NCBI GenBank assembly: GCA_964472195.1
Contig: CAYYJH010000037.1
Location: 1-25,652, forward strand
DNA length: 25,652 bases
DNA from: BS750m-G4 sp964472195
Lineage (GTDB): Bacteria > Bacteroidota > Ignavibacteria > Tepidaquicellales > Tepidaquicellaceae
Direction: 5' to 3'
Both the position numbers and the translations under genes were made by a program. The notes under the pieces were generated by a model that saw nothing but the letters and a program-made list of their open reading frames with translations, did not search any database and was not told the origin of the DNA. Shown here in pieces: positions 14,598-22,714 of this stretch (position 1 is the first letter of the stretch; each line of letters opens with the position of its first letter).

Positions 14598-15179
14598 ATG
14601 GTTCAAAAAATATTTTTATCAATTTTTGTTATCTTTCTGATATATTCCTGCAAAGGTAAGGTTGAGGAGAAAGTTCAAATCAATACAATGCAAGAAAAAA
14701 AAGAAAAGGATGTCAACATGCAGTTTAAAATAACGAGTCAAGCATTTGAAGATGGGGGGATTATCCCTAAAAAGTATACTTGCGATGCCGAAGATATTTC
14801 ACCACCACTAAAATGGGAATCTGTCCCGGAAGGGACTGAGAGTTTAGCAATAGTATGCGACGATCCGGATGCCCCAATGGGAACATGGGTACACTGGGTG
14901 CTTTTTAATATCACGCCAGATACAAAAGAGCTTCCAGAGAAGGTCTCGACAACAGAAACAATAGATAACGGAGCTAAGCAAGGTACGAATGATTTTGGTA
15001 ATATTGGTTACGGAGGTCCCTGTCCCCCTGGAGGTACTCATAGATACTTTTTTAAATTATATGCTTTGGATACAATGCTCAACATCGAAGCTGGGATTAA
15101 AAAAGCTGATCTTCTGAAAGCAATAGAAGGTCATTTAATTTTTGAAACTCAGTTAATGGGTAAATATAAAAGACAGTAA
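14598..15179 (+). CDS. YbhB/YbcL-type PEBP lipoprotein
   Basis: The 193-residue protein begins with a lipoprotein signal peptide (LIYSC, lipidated Cys18) and a charged linker to about residue 40, so it should be anchored in an envelope membrane. The remainder is a phosphatidylethanolamine-binding protein (Raf kinase inhibitor-like) domain: SPPLKWESVPEGTESLAIVCDDPDAP (69-93), WVHWVLFNI (97-105) and GYGGPCPPGGTHRYFF (137-152). The DPDAP and GxxHR motifs form the conserved anion pocket. Bacterial members are usually cytoplasmic or periplasmic and of uncertain function; binding of a small anion or phospholipid head group is inferred. GAAGGAG-like sequence about 10 nt upstream supports the start. 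An internal ATG at Met41 would give a non-lipidated form and cannot be excluded as a second start. Confidence 0.9.
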   Translation: MVQKIFLSIFVIFLIYSCKGKVEEKVQINTMQEKKEKDVNMQFKITSQAFEDGGIIPKKYTCDAEDISPPLKWESVPEGTESLAIVCDDPDAPMGTWVHWVLFNITPDTKELPEKVSTTETIDNGAKQGTNDFGNIGYGGPCPPGGTHRYFFKLYALDTMLNIEAGIKKADLLKAIEGHLIFETQLMGKYKRQ

Positions 15180-15516
15180 CTCTGATTAATCCTTTCAAAT
15201 TTATTTTCAAATTTCTACACCGACAGGATAGATTCAATTAATAAATTATCTAAACCAATTTATTTAGTATACTTAAGGGCGGTTTTCAAACGGACTATCT
15301 TTTTTTATTTTAGGCGAATTTTTGAAATATACACGGTAGTTACAAAACTCTATTCAAAGAAGCATTTGTACCTTGATAAAAAATGAAAATTCAATAATGT
15401 TATAATAATTTTGTATTATGCATACGATGTATATACTAAGACATCCTATCTAAAAAATCTTATTACCACGATTTAAAACTTTTAAAAATTTTATTATTTG
15501 AAAGGGGAAGGAGACA
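15180..15516. other. Spacer before the third propeller gene
   Basis: These 337 nt carry no gene. The sequence is AT-rich, with a T-run at about 15299-15307 but no convincing stem before it. The last bases form GGGGAAGGAG, a strong ribosome binding site for the gene at 15517. The palindrome found before the other two propeller genes is absent here. Confidence 0.6.
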
Positions 15517-17184
15517 ATGAGTAATTCTACTTCTTTTCAGAAATTAAAAAAGAATTTCCTGGTTTTATCTTTTTTAATTATATTTTTATTTAGTTATGAT
15601 ATATCCTTCGCACAGAATTTTGCAGCATTGGGTAGTGGAACAGATGGATCAGTTAGGGCTGTTACTGTATACAATGGAGAATTGATAGTTGCTGGAACAT
15701 TTAACACAGCAGGTGGAATCACGGCGAATAGAATTGCCAAATGGGATGGTGCTAGTTGGGCACCATTAGGACAAGGAATGAATGGATCTGTATATGCTTT
15801 AACAGTGTATAACGCTGATCTTTATGCCGGAGGGTCTTTCACGACTGCTGGAGGTGTTACTGCTAACAATGTAGCAAGATGGAATGGAACATCCTGGACT
15901 CCATTAGGGGTTGGTACAAATTCAGCTGTTTATTGTTTAGATGTTTTCACCAACTCATTAATTTTAGGCGGAAGTTTTACGACAGCGGGAGGAAACACAG
16001 CTAACAGAATTGCCCGGTGGAACGGGAATTGGGATGTCATCGGTGCAGGAACAAACGGAACTGTTTATGCAATGGCTAAATCAGGTAATCAGCTTTACTT
16101 TGGAGGAATTTTTACAACTGTTGGCGGTGTCACTGTAAACAGAATTACCTGTTGGGATGGTGTCAATTGGTTTTTACTTAATAACGGTATAGATAATGGT
16201 TATGTGTATGCACTTTTTGAATATGATAGCACAGTTGTTATTGGAGGATATTTTACTTCAGCAAGCGGTGTTTCAGCTAATAACATAGCATCGTGGAATG
16301 GTACAGGATTTTCTTCATTTAGTACGGGTATGAGTGGCGGTAGTGTTAGGGCATTAAATGTTTATCTTGATGATTTGTATGCGGGGGGTTTTTTCACTTC
16401 TGCTGGCGGAGTTACGGTCGATAGGATAGCAAAGTGGAACGGATCAACCTGGTCAACTCTTGGAGGTATAAATGGTCCCGTTCGTGCGCTTGATGTTTAT
16501 GATGCAACTCTGATTACTGGAGGTAATTTTTCGAATGCTGGTGGTGTTAGTGTAAGCAATGTTGCTAAATGGGGCAGTGTCCCTGTTGCGCCTGTATTAG
16601 TTTCCCCGCCAAATGTTTCCACTCAGGTATCATTAATACCGACTCTTGATTGGGATACGGTTTATAATGCTTTTACCTACGGTGTACAGATCTCTATTGA
16701 TCCAAATTTTGCGTCACTAATTATAGATACCTCGGGATTAAGGTCAACAAATTACCAGGTACCGCCCGGTATTTTAAATCTTGGTACAATTTATTTCTGG
16801 AGAGCTAATGCAAGAAACGGTATGGGACTGAGTCCGTGGTCTGTTACATGGTTTTTTACAACGACTCCGGTTAATATAAGTTTAATAAGTAGTGAGATTC
16901 CAGATAGATTTAGACTTTATACGAACTATCCAAACCCGTTTAATCCATCTACGAAAATTAAATTTGATATACCTGAAAATAGTTACGTTTCTATAACTGT
17001 TTATGATGCACTCGGTAGAAAAGTTGAAGGTTTACTAAATCAATCACTTTCTACGGGTGCTTATATAACTAACTGGAATGCTGACAAATTTTCAAGTGGT
17101 GTCTATTATTACAGAATGGAAGCTACGCCTGTAGACGGAAGTAATATTTTTATGGAAACAAGAAGAATGGTTCTTTTAAAATAG
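15517..17184 (+). CDS. T9SS-exported seven-repeat beta-propeller protein, copy 3
   Basis: The protein has 555 residues: signal peptide 1-33 (ending ISFAQ), seven repeats at 34-354 (46, 46, 45, 46, 47, 47, 44 residues), a fibronectin-III-like domain (AFTYGVQISIDPNF, IYFWRANAR) and a type IX sorting domain (YTNYPNPFNP near residue 470). The end differs slightly, with extra residues PVDGSNIF before METRRMVLLK. It is a full-length paralogue of the genes at 6765 and 8726, separated from them by six unrelated genes. It shares the one-residue-shorter third repeat with copy 1 but an STSF.K-type signal peptide start with copy 2. GAAGGAG supports the start. Location is expected at the cell surface; ligand unknown. 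Confidence 0.9.
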   Translation: MSNSTSFQKLKKNFLVLSFLIIFLFSYDISFAQNFAALGSGTDGSVRAVTVYNGELIVAGTFNTAGGITANRIAKWDGASWAPLGQGMNGSVYALTVYNADLYAGGSFTTAGGVTANNVARWNGTSWTPLGVGTNSAVYCLDVFTNSLILGGSFTTAGGNTANRIARWNGNWDVIGAGTNGTVYAMAKSGNQLYFGGIFTTVGGVTVNRITCWDGVNWFLLNNGIDNGYVYALFEYDSTVVIGGYFTSASGVSANNIASWNGTGFSSFSTGMSGGSVRALNVYLDDLYAGGFFTSAGGVTVDRIAKWNGSTWSTLGGINGPVRALDVYDATLITGGNFSNAGGVSVSNVAKWGSVPVAPVLVSPPNVSTQVSLIPTLDWDTVYNAFTYGVQISIDPNFASLIIDTSGLRSTNYQVPPGILNLGTIYFWRANARNGMGLSPWSVTWFFTTTPVNISLISSEIPDRFRLYTNYPNPFNPSTKIKFDIPENSYVSITVYDALGRKVEGLLNQSLSTGAYITNWNADKFSSGVYYYRMEATPVDGSNIFMETRRMVLLK

Positions 17185-17215
17185 ATTCAGTAGTTATAAT
17201 TTTAATAAAATATAC

Positions 17216-17275
17216 AAATCCCGTTTACCAATGTTTATTAAACTTAAACGGATGTTATTTGTAGGGATTTTTAAA
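17216..17275 (+). terminator. Probable terminator of propeller gene 3
   Basis: CCGTTTA (17221-17227) pairs with TAAACGG (17245-17251), and the flanking AAATC (17216-17220) with GATTT (17266-17270), giving a two-part stem followed by a short T-run. It starts 31 nt beyond the stop codon at 17184. Confidence 0.5.
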
Positions 17276-17354
17276 ATTCTTGATAAGTCAATTTTATAGT
17301 TATATATTCTATACTACTTGTAATTAAAAAGAAAATTCTAAAGAAACTTTTGTT

Positions 17355-17621
17355 ATGATTCGATCAATAAATAAAGTTATAAAAACAAGCGGTATATTAT
17401 TTATTCTTTTATTATTTTTTCTAAATGGTTGTTCGAATTCTAACCGTCAGACTAATACTCAGAAACTGATTGATTTAATTGCAGAAGTTGAAAAGTTGAA
17501 ATTAGAAGTTGAAGCGAAACAGATAGAAAAGAAACAATTAGAAAACCAACTAGCAGTTAAAGAAAAGAAAATTAAAGAGTACAATGATAAAAGAGAATTC
17601 ATTGAAAAAAGGTGTCCATAA
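17355..17621 (+). CDS. Small coiled-coil lipoprotein
   Basis: The 88-residue protein has a signal peptide ending in the lipobox LNGC (Cys26), followed by a short Ser/Asn/Thr linker and a long charged helix from about residue 37 to 84 (LIAEVEKLKLEVEAKQIEKK and on) with heptad spacing of Leu/Ile/Val. It should be anchored in the membrane and form a coiled coil, in overall plan like a Braun-type lipoprotein, though without the C-terminal lysine; it ends in RCP with a second cysteine that could form a disulfide. No Shine-Dalgarno sequence is evident. It is bounded downstream by a strong terminator. The specific function is unknown. Confidence 0.7.
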   Translation: MIRSINKVIKTSGILFILLLFFLNGCSNSNRQTNTQKLIDLIAEVEKLKLEVEAKQIEKKQLENQLAVKEKKIKEYNDKREFIEKRCP

Positions 17622-17674
17622 TTAAGTATGTCTATTTTCTAATTTTTATAATTTATACAAATTTAAACCTAACA

Positions 17675-17705
17675 AAAAAAAGGGAGCAAATGCTCCCTTT
17701 TTTTA
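17675..17705. terminator. Bidirectional terminator
   Basis: A GGGAGCA/TGCTCCC stem (17682-17688 with 17691-17697) is extended by an A-run on the left and a T-run on the right. This is symmetric for both strands and sits between the converging genes ending at 17621 (+) and 17738 (-), so it can end both transcripts. Confidence 0.9.
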
Positions 17706-17737
17706 TATACTTTCTGAATTAATTATGAAATGTTTTA

Positions 17738-18295
17738 TTAGAAATTATAATTTACTCCACCATATATACCACCGTAAGTTGTTGAAGAACCTTTCGTGAA
17801 AATGATATGGTATTTTGCTTTTGCGATAAGATCAACTTCCTTACTCATTGGTACATCAATTCCTGCTCCTATATTCATACCGAAGTTTGAATCAGATGTT
17901 GAAGGGTAATTGATCGTACCTACGGTGTAGGATCCTAAAGTTTGTGTATACAAACCCATACCCGCATCTAAATGTGCTTTAGTTTTCCCGGTTGAGATAT
18001 AATATCTCGGACCAGCAGTTACCTCTAACAGACTTGCTGTTGGAGCTGAAGAAGTTACACCTTTGTACTTAAGAAAATTATAAGTGCCATTGCCATATAC
18101 AGCCCAGAATTGGTCTACATGATAGACAACATCAACACCAGCATTACCTCCGAAATCGTATGCATCTCCGAAACTTCCTAAAGGAAGTGTCCCTCCACCT
18201 GTTACATTAACAGACCAGTATGGATATTTGCTCTGTGTATTACCAATGCTTGATATTAGAAGCATTAACAAAATTAATAGAAAAGATTTTTTCAT
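17738..18295 (-). CDS. Outer-membrane beta-barrel protein
   Basis: The 185-residue protein has a signal peptide (1-20, ending GNTQ) and then alternating amphipathic strands rich in Gly, Tyr and Val (YWSVNVTGGGTLPLG, AGVDVVYHVDQFWAVYGNG, LLEVTAGPRYYIS, AHLDAGMGLYTQ, FGMNIGAGIDVPM, DLIAKAKYHIIF). It ends in the aromatic residue Phe (YGGVNYNF), the usual outer-membrane barrel signal. Its size suggests an eight-stranded barrel of the OmpA/OmpX-like superfamily. A good GGAG-containing site precedes the start (plus-strand CTCC at 18300-18303). It is a single-gene unit ending at the shared terminator. It may be a structural protein or an adhesin; no transport function is implied. Confidence 0.82.
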   Translation of the reverse strand: MKKSFLLILLMLLISSIGNTQSKYPYWSVNVTGGGTLPLGSFGDAYDFGGNAGVDVVYHVDQFWAVYGNGTYNFLKYKGVTSSAPTASLLEVTAGPRYYISTGKTKAHLDAGMGLYTQTLGSYTVGTINYPSTSDSNFGMNIGAGIDVPMSKEVDLIAKAKYHIIFTKGSSTTYGGIYGGVNYNF

Positions 18296-18456
18296 AACTT
18301 CTCCTTGTTTAATTGATGAAATAATTAAAAGTTATAATATTATTAATAAAATATCAACAGAGATTGATTATTCTAAAGATGGTATTTTTAGTTGTTTTAA
18401 TTGACAATTTTTAGTTTCTTTGTTATATAAAACAATTCATTATTTGTATTTCTAAT

Positions 18457-19216
18457 ATGATTTCATACGATACACTCAACAAAGCAAAGTTCCGTTTTTA
18501 TGAAGAGCTCAATGATTTTCTTTCAAAAGATAAAAAGAAAAAATTATTCACGCAAAGTTTCGAATGTAATCCTTCCGTTAAAGATGTAATTGAATCCATG
18601 GGTGTACCTCACACCGAGGTTGATCTGATTTTAGTAAATGGGATTTCCGTAAATTTTTCTTACCAGCTTAAAGATAAAGATGTAGTTTCTGTATACCCGG
18701 TTTTCGAAAGTTTTGACATATCAGAAGCAACACATCTAAGGGAGCAACCCCTTCGAGATCCAAAATTTATTCTTGATGTACATCTTGGAAAACTTGCAAG
18801 GTATCTTAGAATGTTTGGATTTGATACATTGTATGAGAATAATTATCATGATTTTGAAATTATAAAATTGTCAAATAAGCAGAAGCGGACTATCTTAACA
18901 CGAGATGTAGGAATTCTCAAAAATTCAGAAGTAACACACGGATACTGGATCAGATCTCAAAATCCATTTGAACAATTAGAAGAGGTGATTGTTCGTTCAG
19001 ATTTGATAAATTTGATCAAACCTTTTTACAGGTGCAGTGAATGTAACGGTATTATAGAAGAAGTTACAAAGGAATCCATTGTGGACGGTTTAAAACCCAG
19101 GACAAAAAAATATTTCAATGAATTTTTTAAATGTACTTCGTGTGAAAAGATATATTGGAAGGGTTCACATTTCAAGAAGATGAATAAATTTATAGAAAAA
19201 CTTAAAACGACAATTA
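18457..19216 (+). CDS. Mut7-C RNase-domain protein with ubiquitin-like N-terminus (cut by gap)
   Basis: About 253 residues are visible before the run of N. Residues 8-90 (KAKFRFYEELNDFL through VYPVFESF) form a Mut7-C-type ubiquitin-like/MoaD-like domain. The Mut7-C PIN-like RNase domain follows: FILDVHLGKLARYLRMFGFDTLY, ILTRDVGIL, and a zinc ribbon made from RCSECNG and KCTSCEKIYWKGSHF. The aspartates in ILDVHLG and LTRD are the expected metal ligands. Members are thought to be ribonucleases, possibly linked to tRNA or RNA turnover. The YWKGSHFKKM segment is normally close to the C-terminus, so probably only a few residues and the stop are lost in the gap. No Shine-Dalgarno sequence is seen before the ATG. 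Confidence 0.85.
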
Positions 19217-19316
19217 NNNNNNNNNNNNNNNNNNNNNNNNNNNNNNNNNNNNNNNNNNNNNNNNNNNNNNNNNNNNNNNNNNNNNNNNNNNNNNNNNNNN
19301 NNNNNNNNNNNNNNNN
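19217..19316. other. Assembly gap (100 N)
   Basis: Exactly 100 undetermined bases, the usual placeholder for a scaffold join of unknown size. Genes on both sides converge into it. Any open frame crossing it is artificial. Confidence 0.98.
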
Positions 19317-19397
19317 TGATCTCTCCTGTGAATAAAGATTAATGAATGAAAAAATAATTATTGGAATGATTAGAGTGAATATAGGAATTTTTTTCAT
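19317..19397 (-). CDS. N-terminus of a secreted protein (truncated by gap)
   Basis: Only 27 codons are present. They begin at an ATG (19395-19397) with a well-placed AAGGAG upstream on the minus strand and encode a signal peptide (MKKIPIFTLIIPIIIFSFIN, then LYSQ as the likely cleavage site). The rest of the gene lies in the gap. The exported nature is clear; the product cannot be identified. It diverges from the TPR gene at 19622. Confidence 0.7.
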
Positions 19398-19621
19398 AAC
19401 TTTTTTTTCTCCTTAAATAATTTAAAGTTCCTAATAAAAATTAAGTATGTCACATTCACAATACAATGGAGTAATTTTTGAAATATCCTGAATAGCAAAC
19501 GAATTTATTAATCGAGGAAAAATTTCTCACTATTGTAATTATGTATTGCTTATTTCCCTAATGAAAACTATTATATCAATAAGGGTAATTTATTAATCTA
19601 TAATTTGAAAGGAGGAACATT

Positions 19622-20254
19622 ATGTTTACAGTAGCTCAATTAGACGATTATAGAGAAATTGTAAGAGAGTGTACTAAAGCAATAGAAGATAAACCGAATG
19701 ATCACGAGATTTATAATAAACGTGGTTTAGCATATGGTTATCTTACAGAGTACACTGAAGCAATCAAAGATTTCAAAACTTCGATAGAACTTAAATCCGA
19801 TTATGCAGAAGCATACAATAATCTCGGAGCAACATATTACTTCCTTCAAGATTATTCGGATGCTATAGATAATTATACAAGAGCAATTGAGATAAAGCCG
19901 GATTTTGTAAAAGCCTTTATAAACCGTGTTAATGCTTTTTCAAATTTGAAGGATTATACACATGCTATAGAAGACTACACAAAAGTTATTGAACTTAAGC
20001 CGGATTTTGCAGAAGCTTATTATAATCGTGGCTTTACATACAAGAACATAAATGATTATGATAATGCTCTGAATGATTTTACTAAAGCTATCGAGCTAAA
20101 ACCTGATTATGCACTGGCTTTATTTTATCGCGGTCTTATTTATCACAATATCGGTGAGTTTGAAAAAGCTGACGAAGATTGGACGAAAGCAGTTAAATTG
20201 AATCCTGATTTCAAAAAGGATGTTAAGGCTTTATCTAAAAATGTGGAAGCATAA
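19622..20254 (+). CDS. TPR-repeat protein
   Basis: The 210-residue protein consists almost wholly of tetratricopeptide repeats of 34 residues, about five full units plus a partial first one, with the consensus AxYNNxGxxYxxLxDYxxAIxDYTKAIELKPDF. No signal peptide or membrane segment is seen, so it is probably cytoplasmic. TPR arrays mediate protein contacts; the partner is unknown. The repeats are closely similar to one another (DYTKVIELKPDFAEAYYNRG, DFTKAIELKPDYALALFYRG), suggesting recent internal duplication. The start follows GAAAGGAGGAAC, a strong ribosome binding site. It is a single-gene unit. Confidence 0.88.
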   Translation: MFTVAQLDDYREIVRECTKAIEDKPNDHEIYNKRGLAYGYLTEYTEAIKDFKTSIELKSDYAEAYNNLGATYYFLQDYSDAIDNYTRAIEIKPDFVKAFINRVNAFSNLKDYTHAIEDYTKVIELKPDFAEAYYNRGFTYKNINDYDNALNDFTKAIELKPDYALALFYRGLIYHNIGEFEKADEDWTKAVKLNPDFKKDVKALSKNVEA

Positions 20255-20432
20255 GAATTTCTTACATGTATACTGTTAGGAATAATTATTTGTTACACGA
20301 TTTCGTTTTCTGAGCAATAATTATAAACATCCTCTCGATTAGTTTTACTGAAACTATAGAGTCATTCCTTTTTTTATTAATATTTTTAAATTAGAATCAT
20401 TCACTATGAATTTTATGGAGTTTTTAATATAA

Positions 20433-21083
20433 GTGTATAAATCGATAATTTGCATTGGTATAGCAGGCGGTTCCTGCTCGGGTAAAACAAGAGTTGTGAA
20501 ACAACTTATAAATGATCTCGGTGTTAATATTAAGTGCTTTCATATTTCTATGGATGGCTATTATAAGGATAGAACCTCAATCCCTTTCGACGAAAGAAAA
20601 CTGCTTAATTATGATATACCTGATGCTTTCGATCATGAGTTGTTAGTGAAACATGTATCCACGATATTAGACAATGAAAAGGTTGATATTCCCTTATATG
20701 ATTTTGTGACACATACCAGAAATGGTACAATGAAAACAACACCGATGGATATTCTTATTGTAGAAGGTATATATGCATTGTATTTTGAAGAACTGAGAGA
20801 TCTTTATGATATTAAAATATTCTTAGAAGTATCGGAAAAAGTCAGAACTGAAAGAAGATTGGGCAGGGATACTGTCGAAAGAGGTCGTGAAAAAGAGGAT
20901 GTGGTTTCACAACTCAAGGACACTGTTTTGCCCATGCATAATGAATGGGTAGAAAAAACCAAAGAGTATGCTGATTTAATCGTAGACAGTGAAATGAATG
21001 ATATAAAATCATGTTCTAAATTGATATTGAATAGTTTAACTGAAAAGAATCCAGATGTTTTTAATAAACATTCATTCATATGA
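20433..21083 (+). CDS. udk: Uridine kinase
   Basis: The 216-residue protein is a P-loop kinase of the uridine kinase/PRK family. Visible are Walker A GGSCSGKT (12-19), the ISMDGYYKD motif, the substrate-binding YDIPDAFDHELL, PLYDFVTHTR and the lid region RLGRDTVERGR. It phosphorylates uridine and cytidine to UMP and CMP in pyrimidine salvage, in the cytoplasm. The start is GTG at 20433, with GGAG about 12 nt upstream; an earlier ATG (20415) runs into a stop after six codons. A terminator follows at 21162-21187, so it is probably a separate transcript from the nucleoside transporter just downstream, but the pairing fits uptake followed by trapping by phosphorylation. Confidence 0.92.
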   Translation: MYKSIICIGIAGGSCSGKTRVVKQLINDLGVNIKCFHISMDGYYKDRTSIPFDERKLLNYDIPDAFDHELLVKHVSTILDNEKVDIPLYDFVTHTRNGTMKTTPMDILIVEGIYALYFEELRDLYDIKIFLEVSEKVRTERRLGRDTVERGREKEDVVSQLKDTVLPMHNEWVEKTKEYADLIVDSEMNDIKSCSKLILNSLTEKNPDVFNKHSFI

Positions 21084-21161
21084 ATTTGTAGTTTGTAATT
21101 TCTTTGTCATTTGTTATTTGTAATATTTAAGTTATCATTTTTCAAATCCAGTTTATACGAT

Positions 21162-21187
21162 AAGGGAGCATTCAGGTTCCCTTTTTT
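21162..21187 (+). terminator. Rho-independent terminator after uridine kinase
   Basis: AAGGGAGC (21162-21169) pairs with GGTTCCCTT (21176-21183 region; one G-T wobble), followed by TTTTTTG. It separates the uridine kinase gene from the ABC transporter genes. Confidence 0.8.
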
Positions 21188-21211
21188 GTTTATATCATTT
21201 TTAAAATAGAA

Positions 21212-21227
21212 TTACTTAATTGCGTAA
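21212..21227 (+). promoter_or_regulatory. Imperfect palindrome just before the ABC ATPase start
   Basis: TTACTTAATTGCGTAA has TTAC/GTAA ends around AATT and ends 2 nt before the ATG at 21230. It resembles the TTACGCAATTTGCGTAA element before the gene at 6765, here without a Shine-Dalgarno sequence. The similarity is short and may be coincidence. Confidence 0.25.
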
Positions 21228-21229
21228 CC

Positions 21230-22714
21230 ATGCCAATTGTTGAATTTCAGAATATTACTAAAAAGTTCGGAGCTTTTACTGCAAACGATAACATCTCGTT
21301 TGGTATAGAAAAAAATTCGGTTCATTGCATTCTTGGTGAAAATGGTGCAGGTAAGACAACCTTGATGAACATTCTTTTCGGTTTGTATAGACCTGATGGT
21401 GGAAAGTTGTTGATATCCGATAATGAAAAAAGATTTAAGAACTCTCGTGATGCAATAGAATCCAAAATAGGTATGCTTCACCAGCACTTTATGTTAATTG
21501 ACGATTTCACTGTTTTTGAGAATGCAATTTTGGGGAAAGAAGTATCGAGAGGTTTTAAATTAAACTTTCGTGATGCGAAACAAGATTTACTACATCTTAT
21601 TATTCAGTATAATTTGGGTTTGGTTTTGAATAACCGGATATCTGATATAAGTATTAGCGAACAGCAAAAAGTTGAGATTCTTAAGTTATTATACAGAGAT
21701 TCTGAAATTCTTATCTTTGACGAACCTACAGCAGTTCTTTCTCCACTCGAGGTTGAAAGATTCTATAATATTATCGGAAGATTTAAGAGTGAAGGAAAAA
21801 CTGTTATTCTTATTACTCATAAGTTGAAGGAAGTGATGGACATCTCGGATAGAGTCTCAGTTTTAAGAAAAGGAAAACTTGTTTACGAAGCTGATAGATG
21901 CGAACTTGACATTAAAGAACTCAGCAGGGAGATCGTTGGTGATGTCGATATGTCTGATGTACCGGCTAAGTCTTTTCATCTGACACAATATATGGATACT
22001 GCCTTTGAATTGAATGACATAACATTGATAAAAAATAATGTCAGTGTTCTTGATGGATTAAATCTAAATTTAAGAAAAGGTGAAATACATGGTATTGCAG
22101 GTGTGGAAGGCAATGGGCAGAGTGAAATAATTGATATTCTGTTTGGATTGGAGAAGATATATACAGGAGTATTAAAAAAATACAATCAAGACGTATCACT
22201 AATCCCGGATGATAGAATTAAAAAAGGATTAATACAAGAATATTCGATTGGTGAAAATTTCATTCTTAAGAAAAGCAGTGGAGGGATTATCTCGAATAAG
22301 AAACTAAGAGGAATTTCAGAAGACTTAATTGCAAAGTATGATATACGTGTGAACGATGTTGATTCAGAACTGGGTTCTCTATCAGGTGGAAACCAGCAGA
22401 AGGTTCTTTTTGCAAGGGAGATTGAACTCGATAACTCTGTGCTGTTATTATCACACCCGACTCGCGGAGTTGATATTAATGCAACTGCCTTCATCCATTC
22501 AAAAATTATATCACAACGAAACTCAGGTAAAGCAATATTATTAATATCTTCTGATCTTGATGAGCTAATAACACTCTCAGACAGGCTTAGTGTTTTGTAT
22601 AAAGGAAAAATTATGCAAACGTTTACTCATTCAGAAATGAAAACGGAATCAGGAGATGTAGATGAAAAAGTGCTTGAAGTTATAAGTAAATTAATGTTAG
22701 GGATTACTAAGTGA
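21230..22714 (+). CDS. Nucleoside-type ABC transporter, fused two-domain ATPase
   Basis: The 494-residue protein holds two ABC ATPase domains in one chain, as in RbsA-like and NupB/YufO/RnsB importers. Domain 1 (about 1-235) has Walker A GENGAGKTT (36-44), an HQHFMLIDDFTVFENAILG segment typical of the nucleoside subgroup, Walker B ILIFDEPTA and switch His in LITHKLKEV; its signature is degenerate (ISISEQQ). Domain 2 (about 250-494) has a lysine-less Walker A (GVEGNGQSE), an intact LSGGNQQKV signature and a non-catalytic Walker B (LLLSHPTRGVD). It energises uptake through the two permeases encoded next, which overlap or follow closely. Nucleosides are the likely substrates by subfamily and by the neighbouring uridine kinase. 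No Shine-Dalgarno sequence precedes the ATG. Confidence 0.9.
   Translation: MPIVEFQNITKKFGAFTANDNISFGIEKNSVHCILGENGAGKTTLMNILFGLYRPDGGKLLISDNEKRFKNSRDAIESKIGMLHQHFMLIDDFTVFENAILGKEVSRGFKLNFRDAKQDLLHLIIQYNLGLVLNNRISDISISEQQKVEILKLLYRDSEILIFDEPTAVLSPLEVERFYNIIGRFKSEGKTVILITHKLKEVMDISDRVSVLRKGKLVYEADRCELDIKELSREIVGDVDMSDVPAKSFHLTQYMDTAFELNDITLIKNNVSVLDGLNLNLRKGEIHGIAGVEGNGQSEIIDILFGLEKIYTGVLKKYNQDVSLIPDDRIKKGLIQEYSIGENFILKKSSGGIISNKKLRGISEDLIAKYDIRVNDVDSELGSLSGGNQQKVLFAREIELDNSVLLLSHPTRGVDINATAFIHSKIISQRNSGKAILLISSDLDELITLSDRLSVLYKGKIMQTFTHSEMKTESGDVDEKVLEVISKLMLGITK

Noticed and set aside
19026..19397. Minus-strand frame crossing the N run
   Set aside because: Only its first 27 codons precede the gap; beyond it the frame is antisense to the Mut7-C gene and joined artificially by N.
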